Shown here: positions 35,295-43,869 of the stretch, one piece after another
Layout of the letters: the number at the start of each line of letters is the position of its first letter
How positions within the stretch are numbered: position 1 is the first letter of the stretch
NCBI GenBank assembly: GCA_902599315.1
Contig: CACKEY010000006.1
Span: forward strand, 1 to 64,000
From: an uncultured SAR86 cluster bacterium
GTDB lineage: Bacteria; Pseudomonadota; Gammaproteobacteria; Magnimaribacterales; D2472
DNA: 64,000 nt
Reading direction: 5' to 3'
Notes under the pieces: model-generated
The model's input: only the letters and a program-made list of their open reading frames with translations
Databases searched by the model: none
What the model was told of the DNA's origin: nothing
Made by a program: the position numbers and the translations under genes

Positions 35295-36626
35295 ATGCAA
35301 TATAAGTTTTGCCCCTTTATCTTGGCCTGTTTAATTTTTACCGGTCTTAACATATCGGCACAAAATGTAGCTCCAACAATCTCTGATCCTCAAGCGCTCG
35401 AGGCCATTGAGAAGAAGAAAGAAGAGGTTTTTCAACAACTATTTAAGGATCCAACCAATCTTTCACTGCTATTTGAATATGCCAACTTATCAATAATAGT
35501 TGGAGATTTAGAAGGGGCTATTGGAGTTTTTGAGCAAATGCTAATTTATGATTCAGCTCTTCCCAGGATAAGATTAGAGCTCGGCGTTTTATATTTTCGC
35601 TTAGGCGCCTTTGCCTTAGCGAATAACTATCTTAAAAGTGTGAAGGAATATGATCCGCCGCCAGCAGTGCTTGATAAAGTCGATCAATTCTTAGCTGCCA
35701 TAGAGGATGCAGAGAATCCAATTCAATGGCAACAAAATATCAGCATTGGCTTTAAAAGAACCACCAATGGTAACTCAGGTATCAACGCTGATTTTATTGA
35801 GATTGGAGATTTTCTCTTAGATGTAGATTCAAGTTCAAAAAGGCAAAGTGATCGATCACGGCTCATGAATTATTCATTAAATATCACCCATGATCTTAAA
35901 CACCCTAGAGGTGACAATGCTCAATACTTTTTTGCATATGGGGCAGATCGTTTGGATACATTCTCTCAATTTGATATTCAAACAAACATCTTTTCTGCTA
36001 GAAGGAACTTTAATCTAGATGAAAATTATTTTTCTTTTTTTAATTTAGAAGATGCTGTTTTTGCTCCTAACATTAATTTTCTTAGGGTTGTGTTAAATAG
36101 GGTAGAGATTTTGCAAAGTATCAGAACCTCATTAGACTATAGCGGCCAGTTAGACAATGGATCTTCGATGCTTTTTAGTTATTATAAAGATGCAAAAGCC
36201 TTTGATACCAGTTCACAAAAAAATGGTCATTTAACCGGCATCAGCTTTGGTCAAAGCTTTGTTGGCATGGGCTCACAAGCATTGATTGGATATAAATTAT
36301 CCATAGAAAACTATAGAGCAAATGCTAAATATGAATATTATGAAAATTATGGGGTTGAATTTAGTTATGCTAAGCCCTTAGGAAACAATTGGCAGTTTTC
36401 TTCCAAATACTCTTTGCAAGATAAGACTCATGATGATGATTATCCTTTATTTGGCGATCGACATGATCAGCTGGAAGCGTTGAGATTTAATTTGCTTAAG
36501 CCCTATGGCAGCTGTTGGGCATTCAATTTTGGCATGGTTTTTTCAGATAGCAAAAGTACCATCAACATATATAAAAGACGATCTAATAATTTTACTGCAC
36601 AAGTTAACTATCAGTGTTTCAAATAA
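35295..36626 (+). CDS. TPR plus beta-barrel outer-membrane protein, Slam/type XI-like exporter
   Basis: A 443-residue outer-membrane protein. Signal peptide (MQYKFCPFILACLIFTGLNISAQ), then a periplasmic tetratricopeptide region (about residues 35-135, with LLFEYANLSIIVGDLEGAIGVFEQML and RIRLELGVLYFRLGAFALANNYL), then a barrel of about 300 residues (from GFKRTTNGNSG to the end, with TPR-to-barrel linker at NPIQWQQN). This is the Slam (surface lipoprotein assembly modulator) / DUF560 layout of type XI secretion, which moves cargo with TbpB-like barrels across the outer membrane. The next gene, two bases on, encodes a secreted protein ending in such a barrel-like domain, which supports the assignment. 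I see no diagnostic single residue, so the call rests on architecture and context. Confidence 0.7.
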   Translation: MQYKFCPFILACLIFTGLNISAQNVAPTISDPQALEAIEKKKEEVFQQLFKDPTNLSLLFEYANLSIIVGDLEGAIGVFEQMLIYDSALPRIRLELGVLYFRLGAFALANNYLKSVKEYDPPPAVLDKVDQFLAAIEDAENPIQWQQNISIGFKRTTNGNSGINADFIEIGDFLLDVDSSSKRQSDRSRLMNYSLNITHDLKHPRGDNAQYFFAYGADRLDTFSQFDIQTNIFSARRNFNLDENYFSFFNLEDAVFAPNINFLRVVLNRVEILQSIRTSLDYSGQLDNGSSMLFSYYKDAKAFDTSSQKNGHLTGISFGQSFVGMGSQALIGYKLSIENYRANAKYEYYENYGVEFSYAKPLGNNWQFSSKYSLQDKTHDDDYPLFGDRHDQLEALRFNLLKPYGSCWAFNFGMVFSDSKSTINIYKRRSNNFTAQVNYQCFK

Positions 36627-36628
36627 TA

Positions 36629-39600
36629 ATGAAGATTATAAATAAAGTTTCGTTATTTTTTATGCTTTTGAGTGTTAACTCTGCTTTCTCTCAAGAACAA
36701 ATAGGCGTGGCTTCTGCAGTTAATAAAAACACCACCGATCTCACACTTGAACAAGAACGCAAGCTCATTGATGCTGGATATGAAATCATTCAAAACCATA
36801 CCATCGAAACTGATGAAATTGGACGCGCTCAAATGTTGTTATTGGACGGCACAGCATTTTCTATTGGCCCAAATTCAAGCGTTATCTTAGATAGATTTAT
36901 TTATAACCCGGAGACTGCTGAAGGTTCACTTGAGGTTACAGCCAGAGGTCTACTGAGGATAGTTGGCGGCAAAGTTACAAAAAAACAACCTGCACTTATT
37001 CGAACGAATTCTGCCACGGTTGGCATTAGAGGTGGCATAGGTATTGTAAAAACTGAGGGTCCACAAACTACAGCAACTTTTCTTTATGGTGACGAAATGA
37101 CGGTCACACCTAACTGCGTTGATTTAGATTCTTTTGGCGATCAATGTTCAGCTGATTATCAAACCACTGTCACCGAACCAGGTTTTTCAGTCACTGTGGA
37201 GGATGAAGACTCTGAACCCAGCGAGCCGGTGGAAGTCACTGAAGAAAGCCTGGATGAAATGCAAGAGGACTTGGAAGCTTCTGATGAAGAGCCAGAGGAT
37301 TCTTCTTCAGCCGAAGCTGATGAATCCGAAAATGATCAAACTGAAGAGGATTCTTCATCATCTGAGGCTGAAGAATCTCAAAATGAAGATACAAATGAAG
37401 AAGAACCAGCGCCAATTTCTAGTGATGAAAGTGAGGATAATACTGAGCCTATAGATGACAATACTCCTGCAGAGGAAACAGCGGATACCACTGATGATGC
37501 AGGTGAATCAAGCGATGTAGATGTGGATGAGAGCATGCTAGATTCTTCTGGAGTTTCTGAAGCTTCGTCAGATGTGGAACCAGAAGATCTTGGCACAGCA
37601 GATGCATATGAGGCTGAGGTAGAGGCAGAAACTGTTGAAGCAGATGACATGAATGAAGACCCTACTGAGGATGTCGGTGAGGCAGCAACAGAAAGCACTC
37701 AAGAGGCAACAGCAGAAGTTGCACCTATATTTCAAGTTGATATTGCCGATCCAAAAGAATCAATTGATGAGAACATAATTGATGAGGTATTAGCGCCTTT
37801 AACCTTTATTAATCCAGGTGATCTATCATTCACGGTTTCAATTTCTGGTGATGATGCAGATTTTGTGCAATTTGATGATGAGAGTTTTTCTATCGTGCTT
37901 ATAGAGGCATTAGATTATGAGACTCAAACCAATCTTAATTTTGTTGTCACCATTGAATCAGAAAATGGAGATATTTCAGAAATTTCATTTGATATTAATG
38001 TTATTGATGAGGATGAGCCCGTTGACTTATCATCCTCACTAACCGCTGATTCATTTGCAGAAAATCTTGATGTAGGCTCGATCATTGCCGAAACTTCCGC
38101 TATTGATCCAGAAGGGAGTGAAATTACCTATTCACTCTCAGGAGAGGGCAGTGATGATTTTGAAGTCGATGCAAATGGAAATATTTCTATTAAAAATCCT
38201 TTGGACTATGAGAGTATTACCGAATACTCATTAACTCTCTCAGTTAGTGATGGCAATAATATTTCAACTCAGGAGATATCAATTGTTATCGCAGATATCA
38301 ATGAAGCTCCTGTTGTTTCAAGTGCTATTAATGCAGATTCATTTGCTGAGGATATTGCATCAGGCTTTGCAATAGCATCCATAGATGCAACTGATCCAGA
38401 ATCATCTGACATTACTTTTTCCCTTTCTGGCGATGGCAGCGACTTATTTAGCATTGATGCAGAGGGTAACATTACCTTAGCTGGTAATTTAGATTACGAA
38501 ACTAATACAAGTTTTAACATTACTATTTCAGCCAGTGATGGTAAAAATATCACCACCTCTGAGATACTCATTTCAGTTAGTGACGTCAATGAAGCACCTG
38601 CATTATCAGCTGCAACTTCTGCAGCTTCATTTGCTGAGGATATTACCACTGGTTCTCAAATAGCCACCTTCAGTGCAATCGATCCTGAAGCTGAAAATTT
38701 AACTTATTCATTGTCTGGAACAGGTAGCGAACTTTTTTCAATTGATGCTGCAGGAAATATCACCCTCAATTCAAATTTTGATTTTGAAACAGCATCAAGT
38801 TACAGCTTAACCTTGACAGTGACTGATGGTGTTCATCAAGTGTCTGAGGTCATCTCTATAACAATTACAGATGTTAATGAGGCTCCTATTTCCTCTATTG
38901 CAATGACTTCAAGCTCTTTTTCAGAGGATGTTGCAGTTGGGACAACCATTGCTAATGCATCCGCAACTGATCCTGAGGGTGGCAGCATTACTTACACTTT
39001 AACGGGCGAGGGAAGCGATAAATTTACAGTTGATAGCAATGGCCAAATTTCACTCAGTGGTGCTTTAGATTATGAGACAGTCTCATCATTTTCATTTACC
39101 TTGACCGTTAGCGATGGAGTTAATTCAACCTCTGAAGTAATTAGTTTCTCAGTGCTTGATGTTGTTGAGCTCTCCATTGCACTTGCAAGTAGCACCATCT
39201 CGATAAGCGAAGGCGCTGCTTCAGGATCTGCCGTGACAACCACCGAAACAACCACTGATGGCAGTGGCACAGTGACTTACTCCTTATCTGGAACCGGCAG
39301 CGATAAGTTTAGTGTTTCCAGCGATGGCACCATCACCACCAACGGTTCTTTTGATTATGAGACGACTTCATCATACTCCATCACTTTAACGGCAACAGAT
39401 GGCACTAACACGGTAACCGAAACATTTTCGGTCAACATTACTGATTTAGATTTATCCATACAATTAGCCAATAGCTCAATTTCAATAAGCGAAGGCGCAA
39501 GCTATGGCTCCTCAGTGACTACCACTACTGTTACTGAATCAGAGGGCACCGTTTCATATTCTTTATCTGGAACCGGCAGTGATAAGTTCAGTGTTTCCAG

Positions 39601-42600
39601 CGATGGTACCATCACCACCAATGGTTCTTTTGATTATGAAACGACTTCATCATATTCCATCACTTTAACGGCAACAGATGGCACCAGCACAGTGACTGAG
39701 ACATTTACGGTGAGTATAACAAATGAGGTAATCAATGGTCTGTCAGTAAGCCTTGCCAACAGCGGTGCGGCGATAGGGGAAAGTTCAAGTTCTGGTAGCA
39801 GCGTGGCCTCATCAAGTATCAATAATCCAGATAGCGATTCTGTGACTTACTCTTTAAGCGGAACTGGCAGCAGTAATTTTAGTGTCGATAGTAGTGGTAA
39901 TGTTACCACCAATGCAACTTTAGACTTTGAAACTGCAAAAAGTTATTCCGTGACCCTTACCGCAACCACTGGAGATACAACTGTCACCGATACTTTTACC
40001 GTCAATGTGGGCAATGTAGAAGAGCTTGAATCAGCGGTGTTGCGCTATTCTGCAGCTTATAATTCAGTTTCTAGAAGCGGTTTTAGTGCCACGGCTACCC
40101 GTGGTCCATCTGGATCAAGCCTTGCTGCCTACACTTTAGAGCAAGTCGGTACCACCAATTCAACTGACATTACTAGTGTGGATGATACGTCTAACAATTA
40201 TGTGCCAGTAGAGATCAATTCTGGAACCAGATTGAATTGGCGCTACTATTTCCCCATTGATACCGTTGCCAATGGACAATTTACTTTTGCGCCAAATTCT
40301 TCTGCAATCGATGGAATGTATTTCAGCAATCTAGGCACGAATGTAACTACCACCATAGCCAATGCTGATTTCCTGACTGCAGGACGGCTAGAAAGCGCTG
40401 AGTATTGGTTCATGACCACCGATAAATCAGCTGCCGATGTAAGTTATACATCCGCAACCGGATTTCGCACTTATGGGGTTGTTGTAGGCGATAACAGCTA
40501 CTACGGAAGCCAATACTCCAGTAACGGCACACATCCTAGTTATAATACTTCTTGGGCAACTGCTATCACCGGTGCAGGTTACACATATCTAAATTGCTTT
40601 GGATTGAATGTTTCAACTTGTTTAAGTGATGCCGGCATCAGTCTAGATGATGTTGGCTTTATTGCCAGTAACACACTTGGAACAATTAATTTTGGATACA
40701 CCAATAGCCAAATAGCTGATTGGATAGATGGTGGTGGAAATATGTTCATGGTGGTCGGTGAGCATCCAGGCTGGGGTGGCCCAAGGCTTGAGAACAATAC
40801 ACAAGTTCAAGCAATATTTAGTGAGCTTGGATGGAGTGGTTTTGCACTTGATACCACTAGATCCAACTTTAACGCTACTACAACTATCAGCTCGACAATG
40901 ACTAATGCTATTACAAATGCAGGTGGTACCCTAGATTATTCGGGTATCGTGGGTCAAGTTTACTCACCAGCTGCCTCAGGATATTTTTCAATACCATCGG
41001 TTTGTAATGCGCTCATTGACCTAATTCTTATGGTATGCGATCCAGGGCGAACAGGCGCATCAGGGACTTTTGGCGGAGTTGCCGATACTAACCCATTTGC
41101 AACCTCAGTTAATTTTGGAGATAACTATGACATCATGCAATGGTTTGCTGGCCTAGGTAATGGAACTGCAACCACATCCACCTATAGTCTCTATGAAGAT
41201 CAAGTAACACTAGCCGGTGAGGTTTATAAGGATGCTAACTTTGTATCCTTTACCAATGGAAATAAAAGAGTCATCGCCATGGTAGTCATTCCGCTTGAAA
41301 ACTTTGCTGCCAGTGGAACCAGCGATGATTATTTTATTCCTAATTTCATTCCAAAAACGCTATGGTCTTATGGTGATGTTGGACACGATTATTGCTTGGG
41401 TGTAGGCAATAATGCCTCGGCATGTAATACCTATGATAATTACTATGATTTTTCTAGCATCGCCCTTGATAGCTCTAACATGCTTGATACCTCAAGATTT
41501 AATGGCAGCACAAATGAGTTGCCTGAGGGTCAATCCATGTGGTGGCAGGTTCTCAATCCAAGTGGCGTCGGGGTTGGTCTGTGGGCACAAATTTCCTTTA
41601 AAGATTCTTATGATGGTGCCTCAGGTAGCACAACTCGAGACGATCAACAGAGTCTTTTGAATGTGGTGATATCTAACGTGGATTATCGCAAAAATGATAC
41701 CACTCGATACTCAGCAGGAGATACTGGCTTGGGCATGGATGGTTATCATTATTGGTCCTATCAGGGTGCAACCAATGCAGATAATGATGGTCTGGGCATT
41801 AACTATGGTACTTCCCCAATTGAGTGCGCAACCTCCAATGATAGCGGCTGCTTTTGGGGTGATAACTCTAATCAACCTGGCGGCGCCATGATCACATCTT
41901 CTGATCCTTACAAGTCAGGTAATATGACGTTGGGAGTTAATTATAACTCCAACAATGACACCTTCAGCACCGGCTCCTTCAATATTTCAGCTGTGGTGCA
42001 AGATGTTAAACCTTCAAGCTCATCTTATGCAGATTATGCAAGCTTAAGTGATTTTAGGTCCTCTGATTTTTATACCTCGAGTGCTACAGGTTACAGTGGA
42101 TTTTTCAGCGGCATTTTAGAATTTGATGTCAGTGGCACAGGTAACTCTCAGCTGTCTTCAATTCGTTCCAGCAGTACCTTGGCTAGCTTTACGTTTGATA
42201 CGACGAACGATGATGTGCAAGTGGTGGTTCCGATGACCATTAGCGCAGCACCTTCGAATAATTACACCTCAAATTGGACGACCGTGGATACTGGCTCTAT
42301 GACTCTAAAGTTTGGTGATGCCACCAATGATGCAGCAAAATCAGCTTACATTTCAAGTGAAGTCTTTGCAGCAGAAATTCAAGACGATGGGGCGCAAATT
42401 GATGGCACTTCGGGGGGTTCAAATAATCTAGCTGGAGTCATGGTTTCTTACAACACTTTGGATAAAGAAGATTCTGATTTGTTTCACTCAGGCGGTAATG
42501 ATTCCATGCCCGATACCGAATATTCCACTTGGGGTTTTTGGGCCATGAGCGCGGCTGATATTTCTCCCAATGCTGGCACGCAAAATGCTTCAGTCCACTT

Positions 42601-43087
42601 GGGTACATGGGTCGGCGGTGAAGTGGTCGATCAAAGTGAGATACCAACCTCAGGCTCAGCTTCTATGAGTGGGGCTGCGGTGGTGAATGTGGCTTATCGT
42701 TACAATCAAACCGGCACCAACTATGACGTGCATAAATACACCACCAGCGCCGATGTAGCAGCAACCTTTAATTGGGGCTCCAGCGGCTATTCTGGAACCT
42801 TAGCCTTTACCAATTTTGATGATAAAAATCCTATTGTCTCAAACGCTGGCTTTTCATCCTTTAATGTTGCCATCACTGGAACAACGAACACTTACACAGG
42901 CAGTTCAACTGACAGTCTCAGTAATTCTTGGCTGGGTGGGGCATCGGTTGCCGGTGCTTTGTATGGTGGCTCATCACCGGATGAGAGTGGTGGTAGAGTG
43001 AATGTCAATTTATATAAATCAGGCGATACAGGCACAGCAGGCGCTAATGATTTTTACATGGCTGAGGGAATTTATCTTGTTGACTAG
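36629..43087 (+). CDS. Giant secreted protein: FecR domain, acidic linker, cadherin-like repeats, TbpB-like barrel
   Basis: A 2152-residue exported protein. Start at 36629 gives a clean signal peptide (MKIINKVSLFFMLLSVNSAFS) without a lipobox; a GTG at 36614 is in frame. Order: FecR domain (about residues 25-165, VTARGLLRIVGGKVTKKQPA and TNSATVGIRGG); Ser/Glu/Asp-rich linker (about 180-360); eight cadherin-like repeats (about 365-1130), the first linked by calcium-type D-x-N-E-A-P segments, the last three lacking them; a large unassigned region with a GATase-like stretch (SQIADWIDGGGNMFMVVGEH, near residue 1365); and a C-terminal region (about 2005-2152) with SSPDESGG resembling the TbpB barrel recognised by Slam exporters. 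Translationally coupled to the exporter upstream. By eye, it is richer in G+C than its neighbours. Likely a surface or released adhesin or sensor. Confidence 0.8.
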   Translation: MKIINKVSLFFMLLSVNSAFSQEQIGVASAVNKNTTDLTLEQERKLIDAGYEIIQNHTIETDEIGRAQMLLLDGTAFSIGPNSSVILDRFIYNPETAEGSLEVTARGLLRIVGGKVTKKQPALIRTNSATVGIRGGIGIVKTEGPQTTATFLYGDEMTVTPNCVDLDSFGDQCSADYQTTVTEPGFSVTVEDEDSEPSEPVEVTEESLDEMQEDLEASDEEPEDSSSAEADESENDQTEEDSSSSEAEESQNEDTNEEEPAPISSDESEDNTEPIDDNTPAEETADTTDDAGESSDVDVDESMLDSSGVSEASSDVEPEDLGTADAYEAEVEAETVEADDMNEDPTEDVGEAATESTQEATAEVAPIFQVDIADPKESIDENIIDEVLAPLTFINPGDLSFTVSISGDDADFVQFDDESFSIVLIEALDYETQTNLNFVVTIESENGDISEISFDINVIDEDEPVDLSSSLTADSFAENLDVGSIIAETSAIDPEGSEITYSLSGEGSDDFEVDANGNISIKNPLDYESITEYSLTLSVSDGNNISTQEISIVIADINEAPVVSSAINADSFAEDIASGFAIASIDATDPESSDITFSLSGDGSDLFSIDAEGNITLAGNLDYETNTSFNITISASDGKNITTSEILISVSDVNEAPALSAATSAASFAEDITTGSQIATFSAIDPEAENLTYSLSGTGSELFSIDAAGNITLNSNFDFETASSYSLTLTVTDGVHQVSEVISITITDVNEAPISSIAMTSSSFSEDVAVGTTIANASATDPEGGSITYTLTGEGSDKFTVDSNGQISLSGALDYETVSSFSFTLTVSDGVNSTSEVISFSVLDVVELSIALASSTISISEGAASGSAVTTTETTTDGSGTVTYSLSGTGSDKFSVSSDGTITTNGSFDYETTSSYSITLTATDGTNTVTETFSVNITDLDLSIQLANSSISISEGASYGSSVTTTTVTESEGTVSYSLSGTGSDKFSVSSDGTITTNGSFDYETTSSYSITLTATDGTSTVTETFTVSITNEVINGLSVSLANSGAAIGESSSSGSSVASSSINNPDSDSVTYSLSGTGSSNFSVDSSGNVTTNATLDFETAKSYSVTLTATTGDTTVTDTFTVNVGNVEELESAVLRYSAAYNSVSRSGFSATATRGPSGSSLAAYTLEQVGTTNSTDITSVDDTSNNYVPVEINSGTRLNWRYYFPIDTVANGQFTFAPNSSAIDGMYFSNLGTNVTTTIANADFLTAGRLESAEYWFMTTDKSAADVSYTSATGFRTYGVVVGDNSYYGSQYSSNGTHPSYNTSWATAITGAGYTYLNCFGLNVSTCLSDAGISLDDVGFIASNTLGTINFGYTNSQIADWIDGGGNMFMVVGEHPGWGGPRLENNTQVQAIFSELGWSGFALDTTRSNFNATTTISSTMTNAITNAGGTLDYSGIVGQVYSPAASGYFSIPSVCNALIDLILMVCDPGRTGASGTFGGVADTNPFATSVNFGDNYDIMQWFAGLGNGTATTSTYSLYEDQVTLAGEVYKDANFVSFTNGNKRVIAMVVIPLENFAASGTSDDYFIPNFIPKTLWSYGDVGHDYCLGVGNNASACNTYDNYYDFSSIALDSSNMLDTSRFNGSTNELPEGQSMWWQVLNPSGVGVGLWAQISFKDSYDGASGSTTRDDQQSLLNVVISNVDYRKNDTTRYSAGDTGLGMDGYHYWSYQGATNADNDGLGINYGTSPIECATSNDSGCFWGDNSNQPGGAMITSSDPYKSGNMTLGVNYNSNNDTFSTGSFNISAVVQDVKPSSSSYADYASLSDFRSSDFYTSSATGYSGFFSGILEFDVSGTGNSQLSSIRSSSTLASFTFDTTNDDVQVVVPMTISAAPSNNYTSNWTTVDTGSMTLKFGDATNDAAKSAYISSEVFAAEIQDDGAQIDGTSGGSNNLAGVMVSYNTLDKEDSDLFHSGGNDSMPDTEYSTWGFWAMSAADISPNAGTQNASVHLGTWVGGEVVDQSEIPTSGSASMSGAAVVNVAYRYNQTGTNYDVHKYTTSADVAATFNWGSSGYSGTLAFTNFDDKNPIVSNAGFSSFNVAITGTTNTYTGSSTDSLSNSWLGGASVAGALYGGSSPDESGGRVNVNLYKSGDTGTAGANDFYMAEGIYLVD
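39281..39427 (+). repeat. Direct repeat copy 1 within cadherin-like repeats
   Basis: A 147-base unit, repeated 279 bases (93 codons) further on with few differences, most of them silent. It encodes the SLSGTGSDKFSVSSDGT to TVTETF part of repeats 6 and 7. The near-identity points to recent duplication or gene conversion inside the gene. Confidence 0.85.
39560..39706 (+). repeat. Direct repeat copy 2 within cadherin-like repeats
   Basis: The second copy of the 147-base unit found at 39281. The protein differs mainly at one Asn-to-Ser change (GTNTVTETF versus GTSTVTETF). Such pairs can mediate in-frame loss or gain of one repeat. Confidence 0.85.
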
Positions 43088-43134
43088 TTTAAAAGTTGTA
43101 AAAAAGAAACATATCTTTATGATGAGGTGCTTAT

Positions 43135-43869
43135 ATGAATAGTTTTGTAGAGTTCTTTCTTACTATAAGAAACAGCAAAGTCTTCAGTACCATCGTCATT
43201 GCTGTTATTGTTGCCTCTGCCGTGTATGCGGGTGTCAGCTCTTATAACATAGCTCCTGAATACACCATTTATCTAGATCTTTTTGACTATGCGATCACCT
43301 TATTTTTTCTCATAGAGATTATCATTCGGATAATTTCAGAGCGCTCATTGAAGAAATTCTTTAGCGATGGGTGGAATGTGTTTGATTTTTTAATTGTGAC
43401 CATATCCCTGGTACCAATTAACAATGTTGAAAGTGTCTTTGTAGCAAGGCTCCTCAGAATTATTCGAGTCCTACGAATCATAACAGTGGTACCAGCGTTT
43501 CGTCATATCATTGATTCTTTAATTAAAACCATTCCAAGGGTCGGCTTTATTGCGCTGCTCATGTTTATCTTTATGTATGTTTGGGGCGCAATTGGCACCA
43601 TGTTTTTTGGGAGAGTCGATCCAGAAAACTGGGGTAACATAGGCTTGGCCTTGATTACCCTTGTTCAAGTTGCAACTTATGATGATTGGGCTGCAATCAT
43701 GGGGCAAGTCACAGAAGTTTATCCATTTGCGTGGATTTTCTTTGTGTCTTTTATCATTATCAATGCTGTCATACTTTTAAATATGGTCATAGGCGTAATC
43801 GTTGATGTTATGACAGGTGGCAGTGGAATCGATGATTTAATTAAAGCAGAAGAAAATTCTACGGATTAG
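43135..43869 (+). CDS. Single-domain voltage-gated cation channel (BacNav-like, calcium-type filter)
   Basis: A 244-residue channel of the NaChBac family, working as a homotetramer. Six transmembrane segments; S4 carries four arginines at three-residue spacing (RLLRIIRVLR, residues 105-114). The pore is LITLVQVATYDDWAAIM: the filter reads TYDDWAA (181-187) where sodium channels have TLESWAS or TLESWSM. The two adjacent aspartates resemble the engineered calcium-selective filters TLDDWSD and LDDWAD. The S6 helix (VSFIIINAVILLNMVIGVIVDVM) carries the usual Asn. The cytoplasmic tail is short. It follows the giant protein gene by 47 bases and overlaps a convergent dehydratase gene by 11. Ion selectivity is inference. 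Confidence 0.9.
   Translation: MNSFVEFFLTIRNSKVFSTIVIAVIVASAVYAGVSSYNIAPEYTIYLDLFDYAITLFFLIEIIIRIISERSLKKFFSDGWNVFDFLIVTISLVPINNVESVFVARLLRIIRVLRIITVVPAFRHIIDSLIKTIPRVGFIALLMFIFMYVWGAIGTMFFGRVDPENWGNIGLALITLVQVATYDDWAAIMGQVTEVYPFAWIFFVSFIIINAVILLNMVIGVIVDVMTGGSGIDDLIKAEENSTD

Noticed and set aside
36614-36628. GTG at 36614 as start of the giant protein
   Set aside because: It overlaps the exporter end and adds residues before a clean signal peptide; ATG at 36629 is preferred.
37378-39822. Open frames on the minus strand through the giant gene (for example 37378-37698, 39070-39270, 39634-39822)
   Set aside because: They are Ser/Glu-rich shadows of the acidic linker and the repeats, have no start signal and lie inside a well-supported gene.
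38040-40020. Regularly spaced repeats that might be taken for a CRISPR array
   Set aside because: The period is about 280 bases, the repeats are diverged and lie in frame within one gene, and no cas genes are seen.
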